38,236 nucleotides of DNA, from positions 1 through 38,236 of IMG/VR virus record IMGVR_UViG_3300025137_000104. One strand, 5' to 3'. Both the position numbers and the translations under genes were made by a program. Of the stretch, positions 1 through 7,046 are shown in pieces (position 1 is the first letter of the stretch; every line of letters starts with the position of its first letter). Origin of the DNA: a virus. The notes beneath the pieces were generated by a model. It saw only the letters and a program-made list of their open reading frames with translations. It did no database searches and had not been told where the DNA came from.

Positions 1-6
1 ACTATC

Positions 7-201
7 ATGAAAGCAAAGCAACCTGTTGATGAGAGTAATTTATCTGAATGGTTAGTAGTCTATAAAGATTACGATCAAATTACTCGTTCTTTCAGAATCA
101 AGGCTAATGATTCAAACGAGGCTTTAACATCTGCTAAATCATTGTTATTAGGAAAGGTTTGCGATAAATTTGAAATGAATAAAATACAAAAGACAAAATG
201 A
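7..201 (+). CDS. Small hypothetical protein or C-terminal part of the gene at 38069
   Basis: Sixty-four codons from the first ATG to TGA. The frame is also open through bases 1-6 and joins in frame to the ORF that leaves the right edge, so this ATG may be an internal methionine of a 122-residue protein. The sequence (SEWLVVYKDYDQITRSFRIKA) looks like a small alpha/beta protein with no recognised family. The stop overlaps the next ATG (ATGA), which suggests translational coupling to the pentapeptide-repeat gene. Confidence 0.6.
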   Translation: MKAKQPVDESNLSEWLVVYKDYDQITRSFRIKANDSNEALTSAKSLLLGKVCDKFEMNKIQKTK

Positions 202-908
202 AAATAGAAATTAAAAACCGATTTAGTGGTGAGATTATATTCTCTTATGATTGCGATAACAACACTATTAAGATCACTTTACTCGAAGGTTTGAAAAGAG
301 GCGCTAACCTTATAGACGCTAACCTTGGAGGCGCTAACCTTATAGACGCTAACCTTAGAGGCGCTAACCTTGGAGGCGCTAACCTTGGAAGCGCTAACCT
401 TAGAGGCGCTAACCTTATAGACGCTAACCTTGGAAGCGCTAACCTTATAGGCGCTAACCTTATAGACGCTAACCTTATAGACGCTAACCTTATAGACGCT
501 AACCTTGGAGGTGCTAACCTTGGAGATGCTGACCTTGGAAGCGCTAACCTTATATACGCTAACCTTAGAGGCGCTAACCTTGGAGGCGCTAACCTTATAT
601 ACGCTAACCTTAGAGGCGCTAACCTTGGAGGCGCTAACCTTGGAGGCGCTAACCTTGTAGGCGCTAAAAATACCGATACTGCATACATGCCTATATCTTG
701 CATGTGGTCGGTTACAATAAAAGGCGAGAAAATAAGAATAGGCTGCAAAGAAAAAACTGTTACAGAATGGGACGAGTGGTTTATCTCAAACGAAGAGTAC
801 GACACGGAAAGAGGCACAGAAGAGTTTGCAAGAATAGAGGCTAACTACTTAGCTGTTAAAGCTTACTATTTACACATGAAAAAATTCAAAGATGCTATTC
901 AATCCTAA
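198..908 (+). CDS. Pentapeptide-repeat protein
   Basis: A protein of 236 residues. A short N-terminal beta segment (1-33) is followed by 24 consecutive pentapeptides of the A(N/D)LxX type (residues about 34-155), which should fold as a right-handed quadrilateral beta-helix. A C-terminal domain (about 160-236) contains IRIGCKEKTVTEWDEWF and a charged helix. Pentapeptide proteins of the Qnr/MfpA type mimic DNA and bind gyrase. Whether this one does is not shown: many phage members have no known target. The C-terminal domain with 'IGC...W..W' recurs in phage pentapeptide proteins in my recollection. The gene overlaps its neighbours on both sides. Confidence 0.88.
   Translation: MKIEIKNRFSGEIIFSYDCDNNTIKITLLEGLKRGANLIDANLGGANLIDANLRGANLGGANLGSANLRGANLIDANLGSANLIGANLIDANLIDANLIDANLGGANLGDADLGSANLIYANLRGANLGGANLIYANLRGANLGGANLGGANLVGAKNTDTAYMPISCMWSVTIKGEKIRIGCKEKTVTEWDEWFISNEEYDTERGTEEFARIEANYLAVKAYYLHMKKFKDAIQS
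300..659 (+). repeat. 24 tandem 15-bp DNA repeats (GGCGCTAACCTTATA type)
   Basis: The pentapeptides are encoded by 24 near-identical 15-bp units. The core GCTAACCTT is almost invariant, and variation is confined to six positions (ATAGAC, GGAGGC, AGAGGC, GGAAGC, ATAGGC, ATATAC). Codon use is constant across units, so the array grew recently by slippage or unequal recombination rather than by ancient duplication. Confidence 0.95.
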
Positions 909-1332
909 AAACGAACTAGACAAAAAAAGAGCTAGGGCGTACTTTGAAAGACTGATCAATGGTAGTAATGTGTTTGAGATCACCAGTAAGAAAAAGCAAC
1001 GCACGATAAAGCAAAACGCTTACCTACATGTTTGCATTACTATTTTTGCAAAAGAATACGGGGAATCTATCAAAGATGCAAAAACAATGCTTAAGCGAGA
1101 TTGTCCACATCATGAGTTTACCAGATACAAAGCTATTCACCCGATCACCAAAAAGGAAGAAACAAGGCTAACAAGCACAGAGGAATACGATACAGAACAA
1201 GCGGGGAAGTTCATCGACTGGGTTAGGGAATACGCGGCAATTGGTGGAATTTACATTCCTACATCACAAGAATACTTGTCAAACAAATGGGAGATAGAGC
1301 TAGAAATTGAAAAACAAAAAAAGTACTTATGA
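892..1332 (+). CDS. NinB-like recombination protein (tentative)
   Basis: A protein of 146 residues. The pattern 'R-A-x-x-Y-F-E-R-L-I-N-G...F-E-I-T...R-T-I-K-Q-N-A-Y-L-H' followed by a segment about a metal-rich 'CPHHEF' matches my memory of NinB/Orf-type recombination mediators and related phage proteins (R..QN...H). It sits two genes upstream of a RusA resolvase, as NinB does in the nin regions of lambdoid phages, which supports a recombination role. The start overlaps the preceding gene by 17 bases and the stop overlaps the next ATG (ATGA). Assignment rests on pattern and context only. Confidence 0.45.
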   Translation: MLFNPKNELDKKRARAYFERLINGSNVFEITSKKKQRTIKQNAYLHVCITIFAKEYGESIKDAKTMLKRDCPHHEFTRYKAIHPITKKEETRLTSTEEYDTEQAGKFIDWVREYAAIGGIYIPTSQEYLSNKWEIELEIEKQKKYL

Positions 1333-1490
1333 AAAAGCAAAGAATTGAATACTCGTTAATTGTAGTTATGGTATTGTGTGGAATAGCTCTTTTTGTGTCC
1401 AACATAGTATCCAGTGAATTAGGCTGTTTTATTAGTGGTATTGGAGTAGTTCTGTCATTTACTTTTTACTTAAAAGTTTCGGGGAAATGA
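1329..1490 (+). CDS. Small two-segment membrane protein (53 aa)
   Basis: Start overlaps the stop of the NinB-like gene (ATGA) and its own stop overlaps the ATG of the RusA gene in the same way, so it is firmly embedded in the operon. The protein has a short basic N-terminus (MKKQRIEYS) and two hydrophobic segments at about residues 9-25 and 33-49, giving a hairpin membrane topology. The size and topology would fit a small holin or an inner-membrane accessory protein, but the position among recombination genes does not argue for lysis. Confidence 0.7.
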   Translation: MKKQRIEYSLIVVMVLCGIALFVSNIVSSELGCFISGIGVVLSFTFYLKVSGK

Positions 1491-1861
1491 TAGTTGAGTA
1501 CGAATTAAATATAGCACCGAGCACATGGGTTAGGATGACTCATAAAAGTAGGTTTAAGCCATCAGCCAAAAGATACCATGAATGGAAGAACAAAGTAGCG
1601 ATCTTGTCTAAATCAATAGGATTGAAAGGATTAAAAGAGTTCTACGAAGTTGATTTTTATGCGCCTATGCCTGTTACTTGGAGCAAAAAGAAAAAAGCAG
1701 AAATGAACGGCAAGCCTAAGCAAACTATTCCTGATTGGGATAATTACGCGAAAGCCTTACAGGATGCTTTAGCCAAGGATGACGGTTATATTTATGGGTG
1801 CTGCGCTTGCAAATATTGGGCTTATAAAGGTAGAATAGTTGTAAGACAAAAAGAGAATTAA
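1487..1861 (+). CDS. rusA: RusA-type Holliday junction resolvase
   Basis: A protein of 124 residues, the usual RusA length. The motif IPDWDNYAKALQDAL (81-95) carries the two RusA catalytic aspartates (D83, D85) and the conserved lysine (K89). The DD at 98-99 followed by a turn and K109 corresponds to the third acidic site and the final strand. RusA dimers cut four-way DNA junctions, resolving recombination and replication intermediates before packaging. It partners logically with the ERF annealing protein of the leftward unit. Coupled by ATGA to the small membrane protein upstream. Confidence 0.9.
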   Translation: MIVEYELNIAPSTWVRMTHKSRFKPSAKRYHEWKNKVAILSKSIGLKGLKEFYEVDFYAPMPVTWSKKKKAEMNGKPKQTIPDWDNYAKALQDALAKDDGYIYGCCACKYWAYKGRIVVRQKEN

Positions 1862-1895
1862 AACAATTAGTGAATTAAACACTGAACTTGATAAA

Positions 1896-2183
1896 ATGAA
1901 AGAATTTAAAGGAACACAAGGTAAATGGAATACAGTTGAAAGTAACAGAGTTGTTTATGTAGAAAATAAAGAGCAAGTTCTAGTCGCTGAATTAGATAAT
2001 CACAAAACGATAGGATTTAACCAAGCAACACCAACCGCTGTTTATTTTAACGCCAAACTAATAGCGGCGGCCCCTGACATGTTAGAGGCGTTAATGAGTT
2101 TGGAAAATTATAAGGACTCAATACCAAAACAAGTACTAGACAAAGCTAAAAACGCTATTGAAAAGGCATTAGGTTTGTATTAA
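1896..2183 (+). CDS. Small phage protein of the 'LIAAAPDMLEAL' family
   Basis: A protein of 95 residues. It begins with a 'GTQGKWNTVES' beta segment and contains the hallmark AKLIAAAPDMLEAL (about 53-66). This motif is widespread in small proteins of phages and prophages from many hosts, where it has no assigned function. A C-terminal helix follows. It starts 34 bases after the resolvase gene behind an AT-rich leader (CTTGATAAA). Confidence 0.75.
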   Translation: MKEFKGTQGKWNTVESNRVVYVENKEQVLVAELDNHKTIGFNQATPTAVYFNAKLIAAAPDMLEALMSLENYKDSIPKQVLDKAKNAIEKALGLY

Positions 2184-2214
2184 ATATTATTTGAATCATA
2201 TAAAGCAGGAAACA

Positions 2215-2814
2215 ATGAGTGAATTAAAGAAAGGTATTGAAGTAGGGGATTGGGTTTTAATTAAAGGGTCTAATCCTAAGCATGCGTTTAAAGTTACTAA
2301 TATGTGGGAAGATGGCACTTTTAGTTTAAATATCACGGGTACTTTTTCAGGTGGGAGCTGGAAGCCTGACAGCCTGAAAAAGATAACAGAAGAAGAAGCA
2401 TATAAAATTCTTTTTCATAAGCCTATGATCAACGAAAGCTCAACCGAGTTAGAACAGGCTAAAAGCAGAATTGAAGAGCTAGAAGAGATTGAAGAGTTGT
2501 ACTATGATAAACTAGATGATAACCGACAATTAACCAAAGAGCTTGGCTTAAATATTGAGAAAGTCGATTTTTACATTTACAAAAGCATCTACTTAGAAAC
2601 GCTTGATTTGTTGATTGAAGCAAATGATAAAGGTAAAGAATTATCTATACATAGTACTCTAGGTTGTTTCAAAACACTTGAAGAATGTGAAAAAGAAGCT
2701 ATTGAATTTACTAAAGATAATATGAAAGCAGCATATCTACTACTTTCTGATGACTACAAAACAGGTTATAAAGAAGGTATTGAACATTACTTGAATAAAC
2801 ATAATAACCTATAA
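2215..2814 (+). CDS. Hypothetical protein with coiled coil
   Basis: A protein of 199 residues from the ATG at 2215. An in-frame TTG 24 bases earlier is less likely. The N-terminus (GDWVLIKGSN...HAFKV...WEDGTFSL) looks like a small beta-barrel that binds nucleic acid or protein. A short coiled coil follows (about 80-115, rich in E/L/K), then an alpha-helical C-terminal part. No family was recognised. Confidence 0.7.
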   Translation: MSELKKGIEVGDWVLIKGSNPKHAFKVTNMWEDGTFSLNITGTFSGGSWKPDSLKKITEEEAYKILFHKPMINESSTELEQAKSRIEELEEIEELYYDKLDDNRQLTKELGLNIEKVDFYIYKSIYLETLDLLIEANDKGKELSIHSTLGCFKTLEECEKEAIEFTKDNMKAAYLLLSDDYKTGYKEGIEHYLNKHNNL

Positions 2815-2820
2815 CCCCAA

Positions 2821-2849
2821 ACTATACACCGTTTTAATGGCTGTATAGT
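2821..2849. other. Perfect 8-bp inverted repeat between genes
   Basis: ACTATACA (2821-2828) and TGTATAGT (2842-2849) are separated by 13 bases. It lies just after the stop of the upstream gene and directly before the first copy of a 30-nt repeat. There is no T-tract, so it is not a standard terminator. An operator or an RNA-processing/stability hairpin is possible. Confidence 0.6.
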
Positions 2850-2850
2850 A

Positions 2851-2880
2851 TTAGTTAAGGTAGTATTTTAAACAGAATGA
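2851..2880 (+). repeat. 30-nt imperfect direct repeat, copy 1
   Basis: Begins TTAGTTAAGGTA and matches 3181-3210 at 26 of 30 positions. Both copies sit immediately upstream of a small gene and bracket the gene at 2891-3178. They could be translation or promoter signals, or the scar of a single-gene insertion. Confidence 0.8.
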
Positions 2881-2890
2881 ACAAAACATT

Positions 2891-3178
2891 ATGATTAATA
2901 ACACAGAGTTAAGAATAGGAAATAGAATAAATTATGTAACATTCGGAGGGGCTGAGGAATGTATTGTAGATTTAGATTTATTAAATGAGTTAGAGCCGCA
3001 CAACGGAAGCGGAAGTACTAGAATGTATTATGCAATACCATTAACTGAGGATTGGTTAACTAGGATGAGAGATAATAAAAATATATCTTCCTTTCCTGAT
3101 CATATTAAAAACGTACACGAAGCCCAAAACTGGTATTATTGGGCCAATAACAAAATCGAATTAAAAATACTAGACTAG
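2891..3178 (+). CDS. Small hypothetical phage protein (LTEDWL family)
   Basis: A protein of 95 residues opening with ELRIGNRINY and carrying AIPLTEDWLTRM (about 49-60). This layout (a short 'LRIGN' beta strand, a variable middle and 'I-x-L-T-E-x-W-L') is familiar from small proteins in Bacteroidota phages and prophages, with no known role. It is bracketed by a 30-nt direct repeat, which suggests it moved in as a unit. Confidence 0.7.
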   Translation: MINNTELRIGNRINYVTFGGAEECIVDLDLLNELEPHNGSGSTRMYYAIPLTEDWLTRMRDNKNISSFPDHIKNVHEAQNWYYWANNKIELKILD

Positions 3179-3180
3179 TC

Positions 3181-3210
3181 TTAGTTAAGGTAACATTTTA
3201 AATAGAATAA
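3181..3210 (+). repeat. 30-nt imperfect direct repeat, copy 2
   Basis: Second copy of the element at 2851-2880, with four mismatches. It ends three bases before the ATG at 3213. Confidence 0.8.
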
Positions 3211-3212
3211 AG

Positions 3213-3398
3213 ATGAATGGCGAAGATTTTAAAACAAAATTACTTTCTAAATTAGAAGGAATTAAGGAAAGTTATGAAGACGGAAGTAAACTTGGTGAGT
3301 ATGCAAAAGGTAGGCATGCAAGCATTAAAATGGTAATAGACATAGTCAAAACAGAACAAAATGGAAACAATACATCAATTAATAGTGGAAAGTGTTAG
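3213..3398 (+). CDS. Small hypothetical protein (61 aa)
   Basis: Starts just after the second 30-nt repeat. The protein is charged and helical (KLLSKLEGIKESYEDGSKL) with no recognised domain. The last 38 bases overlap the start of the next gene in another frame. Confidence 0.55.
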   Translation: MNGEDFKTKLLSKLEGIKESYEDGSKLGEYAKGRHASIKMVIDIVKTEQNGNNTSINSGKC

Positions 3399-3573
3399 CG
3401 GTGGATTTTGGAAATTCATAGATTGGGTAGCGATAGGTCTTTGGCTTGTAGTGCCAGCAAAGATATTAATTGTATTAATAAACCGACCTTTAAGGCATTG
3501 GAATATAAGAAAACACGGTTATCCCCCAAGTCATTGCGATGCTGATGGTGATTTTAAAAGCGAAGATAAGTAA
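3361..3573 (+). CDS. Small membrane protein (70 aa), last gene of rightward unit
   Basis: One hydrophobic segment at about residues 19-41 (IDWVAIGLWLVVPAKILIVL) is flanked by a basic stretch (NRPLRHWNIRKHGYPP), then a polar acidic tail. The positive-inside rule suggests N-out/C-in. A terminator follows after 66 bases. Its position at the end of a unit and its size would allow a lysis or superinfection role, but nothing in the sequence proves either. Confidence 0.65.
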   Translation: METIHQLIVESVSGGFWKFIDWVAIGLWLVVPAKILIVLINRPLRHWNIRKHGYPPSHCDADGDFKSEDK

Positions 3574-3639
3574 TCATAAAACCACAAAAATAACCCTACA
3601 AATATCAAAAACCACAGTTACTAGATAGAGTGAATTTCA

Positions 3640-3668
3640 AAAACCGTAGTTCAATGAGCTACGGTTTT
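3640..3668. terminator. Bidirectional intrinsic terminator between converging units
   Basis: Perfect 10-bp stem AAAACCGTAG/CTACGGTTTT with a 9-nt loop. The stem starts in A residues and ends in T residues on either strand. It lies between the stop of the rightward unit (3573) and the stop of the last leftward gene (3674), so it serves both. Confidence 0.9.
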
Positions 3669-3673
3669 ATTTG

Positions 3674-3970
3674 TTAAGGTTCTAGCTTAATAACCCGCCT
3701 ACTTAGGTCGGTTACTGTTTCTTCTAACTGCATAAACCTCGATATTACTCTGGTTTGCTCTGATATGGTTTCAAGTAGCTTTACTTGCATTTCAATAGAT
3801 TTCTCTTCTCTTTGCGTTGCTTCTTTACCTATTTCTAAAGAAGCCTTTTTGATTTCGCTTAGTCTTGCTCTCATGCTAGTTACGTATAAAGTAACAAACA
3901 AGACAGCTAAACCAGAAGCAAACGAAAACGCCCCCATGTATTCCAATTGACTAAACTTTAAAGCCTCCAT
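3674..3970 (-). CDS. Membrane-anchored coiled-coil protein (possible lysis or superinfection protein)
   Basis: A protein of 98 residues with a single N-terminal membrane segment (about 11-31, YMGAFSFASGLAVLFVTLYV) followed by a long amphipathic coiled coil (about 35-95). It is the last gene of the late unit and its ATG overlaps the stop of a 29-residue membrane peptide (TAATG). Small late proteins with an N-terminal anchor and a periplasmic coiled coil resemble spanins or some holins. No recognisable lysozyme or amidase is adjacent, so the role is inference. Confidence 0.65.
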   Translation of the reverse strand: MEALKFSQLEYMGAFSFASGLAVLFVTLYVTSMRARLSEIKKASLEIGKEATQREEKSIEMQVKLLETISEQTRVISRFMQLEETVTDLSRRVIKLEP

Positions 3971-4059
3971 TATTTTCCCCTTTGATTGTATGTTGTGACC
4001 ATTGCATAAGCGCTAATTACTCCAAGTAAGGCGCATGTGCTTACTATAAAAATATCCAT
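3970..4059 (-). CDS. 29-residue membrane peptide
   Basis: MDIFIVSTCALLGVISAYAM followed by a short polar tail (VTTYNQRGK). Almost the whole peptide is one hydrophobic helix (3-23). The stop overlaps the ATG of the next gene (TAATG), so the pair is probably translated together. It starts 19 bases after the long tail gene. Tiny single-helix proteins at the end of late operons often act in lysis timing. That is an inference here. Confidence 0.6.
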   Translation of the reverse strand: MDIFIVSTCALLGVISAYAMVTTYNQRGK

Positions 4060-4078
4060 TGAGAAGTATTTTTAATTG

Positions 4079-5335
4079 TTAAAAATTCTGCGTTATTTTT
4101 CCCTCATTCCTTTCGGAAAAGTTCACAGTAATATCCTGTAATCTTTGCCCAAAGATAGGAACGTACTCCATTTTTTTTCTATAAAGCTCGACTTTTCTAA
4201 ATATCTCCGTGTTCATAATGTTATAATCGGTCACTAATATCCTTCCCGACAAACTAATATTCCCATCAAGAAACAGATTAATTATACTTGCAGGCGCTTG
4301 CTTTACAATTAGCTGATATTGACTTATTAATTGATCTTGTATTTGCAGCCTGTTTTCTTGGCTGTCAGGATAATTATCTTCAATTTCTTCTGGTGCGACT
4401 TTTTTAAAGTCCCCAAAAACCCTAATATAAAAGGCCCATCCAGTAGGCAACAATCCATTAAAGTTAAACGCGCTTTGCTTGATGTTTGCCGTTTGATAAC
4501 CTACAATCCTTACCGTTTTATCTGCAAGCTCATCAGTGTAAGGGTATAGCCTGTACAATACACTATCCACAATGTCGGTATTACCTAATAACGTCCTAAC
4601 TGTTTTCACCTGATAAAGCCCCGGACCAAATACGGGTAGAACCTTTTCCCACTCTAGCACTAATCCTTGATACAATGGTTTTACCGCAAACCCGTCATAG
4701 TATGTACCATAAGTGTCATTATTTAAGTCAGCTACTTTAACACCGTCTTTGTACAACTCAAATAAAACACTATCCGATTGGACCACCTTTTGAAATAGAA
4801 AACTAGCCTTGTCGTTTTTGTACTCTTCACCTCCAACAGAGGCAAAAGCGTATTCTACATATTCACACTCAACAGCACAGTAACAAAAGTCATTGCGTAA
4901 AACTGATTTAATACTAGGTAATGTAGTACTTTCAAGCTGTACAGCTAGGCCACTAATAGAGATTAACTGTATATCTATACAGTCATCCTCTATCCCTTCA
5001 AAGTCATAAATTAACTCAACATCATCGAATCCCGCCCTTTGAGCCGTTGCCGTGCCTTTCTTTATAAAGACGTATACAAAGCCGTTTAAATCGCTTATAT
5101 ACTGCTCTGTTGGTAAACCTTCGCTAATGGTTACAATCGCGCCCTCTATGGCGTTAGAAAACTGATCTACAACCCTTAAGCAATATTGCCTAATTGGAAT
5201 AGAAAACCCCATTGACGACTTCGCAGTATTATCAATAAAATCAAACAAGGGAACAGAAAAACCGTTTAGGCTTTTGCTAGTTCCTGTAATCTTCCCATTG
5301 GTAGGGATTGAAAAACCGTTTTGCGTTCCTGCCAT
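4079..5335 (-). CDS. Tail-tip/receptor-binding region protein with NGFS(I/V)P repeats
   Basis: A protein of 418 residues. The first 50 residues carry three spaced copies of a short motif: NGFSIP, NGFSVP and MGFSIP. A segment at about 52-125 (VVDQFSNAIEGAIVTISEGLP...DLNGFVYVFI) looks like a carboxypeptidase-regulatory-like or Ig-type beta-sandwich. The rest is beta-rich with an unrecognised C-terminal domain. Located after the tail fibre-like protein with a 1-base overlap (TAATG), it is probably a tail appendage or baseplate-tip component. Confidence 0.6.
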   Translation of the reverse strand: MAGTQNGFSIPTNGKITGTSKSLNGFSVPLFDFIDNTAKSSMGFSIPIRQYCLRVVDQFSNAIEGAIVTISEGLPTEQYISDLNGFVYVFIKKGTATAQRAGFDDVELIYDFEGIEDDCIDIQLISISGLAVQLESTTLPSIKSVLRNDFCYCAVECEYVEYAFASVGGEEYKNDKASFLFQKVVQSDSVLFELYKDGVKVADLNNDTYGTYYDGFAVKPLYQGLVLEWEKVLPVFGPGLYQVKTVRTLLGNTDIVDSVLYRLYPYTDELADKTVRIVGYQTANIKQSAFNFNGLLPTGWAFYIRVFGDFKKVAPEEIEDNYPDSQENRLQIQDQLISQYQLIVKQAPASIINLFLDGNISLSGRILVTDYNIMNTEIFRKVELYRKKMEYVPIFGQRLQDITVNFSERNEGKITQNF

Positions 5336-6738
5336 TACACTCCGTTATCTCTTAGGAAAAATTCTACCCTAAATATTCGACCTATAACATCACCTAACGC
5401 TGACATATCAGCATCTACATTTCCATTTCCTAGACCTCCACTATCATTTTGCAAGGCTTGGTTAATCTCATACTCTTTGAATGCGCTCCAAGTTAGCGCG
5501 ATTTCATCGTATACAGACACTTTGTAAGTTAGCCTAGCCTCTAAGTTAGCAGGGTCATTATAATTGTCATCATCAACCCATTCGCCATTGAAAAAGTTAA
5601 ACCCCTGCAAACTAAACTCTACAAATTCACTTATAGATGTTGAAAAAGGTAGAATTATTGATTTTGTTGGATCATCTGTTGATCTTACTATCCCTCCTGG
5701 TCCTGTATTAATGTCAAAGCTACCAGTTACTAGGTTTCTTGTTATATTGGCATCTATCGAAACACCACTATTAACAGGGTCAAAGCATTGATTTGCTGCA
5801 TCTATGAATACACCCAAACCTAAAGCACCTATAACATTAAACCCGTTCAATAGCTTGCTTTGCGGTGAATTTGACAAAGTGTAAACATCTTTGTCAGGCG
5901 CGTTAAATCCTAGGTCATCAGTCCAAAAGCAGTTTGTAAAAGTTATAGTTTCACTTCCTACTGTAATCGTGCCGCTAAACTTCTCCCCGTCTGCGTATTC
6001 TGTTGAAATATTAGAGCCGTCACCGTTTAAAGTTAATGTTTTTAAGTCTGTCCCGTCTAAAAGAAACCCCGACTCAAAGGCGCAATTTGATAGAGAATAA
6101 CTAATAGTGCCGCCATTGTTATTTATAGATGTTCCTGAATTAAATACGCAGTTCAAAAACTCGTGACCGTCAATGTTTACGCTAGACCTTATGCCTAAAA
6201 TATTAATTTGACAATCTGCAAAAGTGTTTCTAAAATATGTTTGCGCTGTTCCTGAATATATTTGATTTATTGAGGTTCTAACAAATAAATTATTCTTGCT
6301 TTCAGCTCCTAAGTCAATATTTACAGAATCAAATATTTTGCATCTTTCGTATGAGGTGCTTCTAAATCCTGTTTGACCAGCTACTAAACTGTTTATATTC
6401 AATAAAGTAATATTGTCAAAGCTAAAATTAAAGCCTTGCGTTACGCTGCCTCTTAAAAATGGGAAAAAGCCTGAACCATCTACCACTACAAACCCATCTC
6501 CTAATAACTTAATACCCTTCCCCGAATATATACCCGCAACAGTAACATCAAATCCGCCCTCATTATAAACCGCTCCATTTCTTAAAGATAGCGTTACACC
6601 GTTGTTAGTCATTAATGTAACATACTTCCCAATAGTTGCAAAGGGGCTTGATTCACTGCCTATGTTCGCATCATCGCCATCACGACCAGATGTATAGTAA
6701 GTAGCTGCTAAATCCCTCCAATTTGTGTTTAATGCCAT
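5335..6738 (-). CDS. Beta-helix-like tail fibre/appendage protein
   Basis: A protein of 467 residues. After an N-terminal 'SGRDGDDANIGSESSPFATI' segment, which resembles the entrance of pectate-lyase-like repeats, come about 250 residues of short, regularly spaced hydrophobic strands with Asn/Ser turns (FDNITLLNINS, FADCQINILGI, FLNCVFNSGT, LSNCAFESG). This pattern is typical of a right-handed parallel beta-helix. Such folds act as fibre shafts or polysaccharide depolymerases. No catalytic residues could be assigned. A C-terminal beta domain of about 120 residues follows. Confidence 0.7.
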   Translation of the reverse strand: MALNTNWRDLAATYYTSGRDGDDANIGSESSPFATIGKYVTLMTNNGVTLSLRNGAVYNEGGFDVTVAGIYSGKGIKLLGDGFVVVDGSGFFPFLRGSVTQGFNFSFDNITLLNINSLVAGQTGFRSTSYERCKIFDSVNIDLGAESKNNLFVRTSINQIYSGTAQTYFRNTFADCQINILGIRSSVNIDGHEFLNCVFNSGTSINNNGGTISYSLSNCAFESGFLLDGTDLKTLTLNGDGSNISTEYADGEKFSGTITVGSETITFTNCFWTDDLGFNAPDKDVYTLSNSPQSKLLNGFNVIGALGLGVFIDAANQCFDPVNSGVSIDANITRNLVTGSFDINTGPGGIVRSTDDPTKSIILPFSTSISEFVEFSLQGFNFFNGEWVDDDNYNDPANLEARLTYKVSVYDEIALTWSAFKEYEINQALQNDSGGLGNGNVDADMSALGDVIGRIFRVEFFLRDNGV

Positions 6739-7046
6739 TATAGTAACTCTTTTAGTTCTGCCTCTTTTACTTCAATAGCTAGATTTCTAGCGTCTAAATT
6801 TTCGGTGATTTTACCTATCATTGTCGCCAATAACTCACCAAATACAGTAGTATCTGTATATATCAAGTCGGATGTTCCGTTCTCGGTTTTAATCCTTATT
6901 GTTATTTGCTGTGCTTCTATTACTTGGAAATCCTTAACAGTTCCCGGTGTAATTCCTAACAAAGCGTTTTTTGTTTTTTCATCCTCGGTTACATTGTTAA
7001 TATCTTCCAGTATTTCAGACATTAACGCCTCTTTTTCATCATCCAT
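6738..7046 (-). CDS. Small tail-region protein (102 aa)
   Basis: Acidic helical N-terminus (DDEKEALMSEILEDINNV), a beta-rich middle (AQQITIRIKTENGTSDLIY), and a C-terminal amphipathic helix. It overlaps the upstream gene by 8 bases and the next by one base (TAATG). Conserved placement between two tail-tip genes suggests an assembly or connector role. No family was recognised. Confidence 0.6.
   Translation of the reverse strand: MDDEKEALMSEILEDINNVTEDEKTKNALLGITPGTVKDFQVIEAQQITIRIKTENGTSDLIYTDTTVFGELLATMIGKITENLDARNLAIEVKEAELKELL

Noticed and set aside
300-659. Regular repeats considered as a CRISPR array
   Set aside because: Units are 15 bp with no spacers, and they lie in frame within a protein gene.
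245-817. Long minus-strand ORF opposite the pentapeptide gene, with repeated 'RLAP' units
   Set aside because: It is the reverse complement of the 15-bp repeats. Any repeat in multiples of three that lacks stops gives such a frame. No start signal or operon context.
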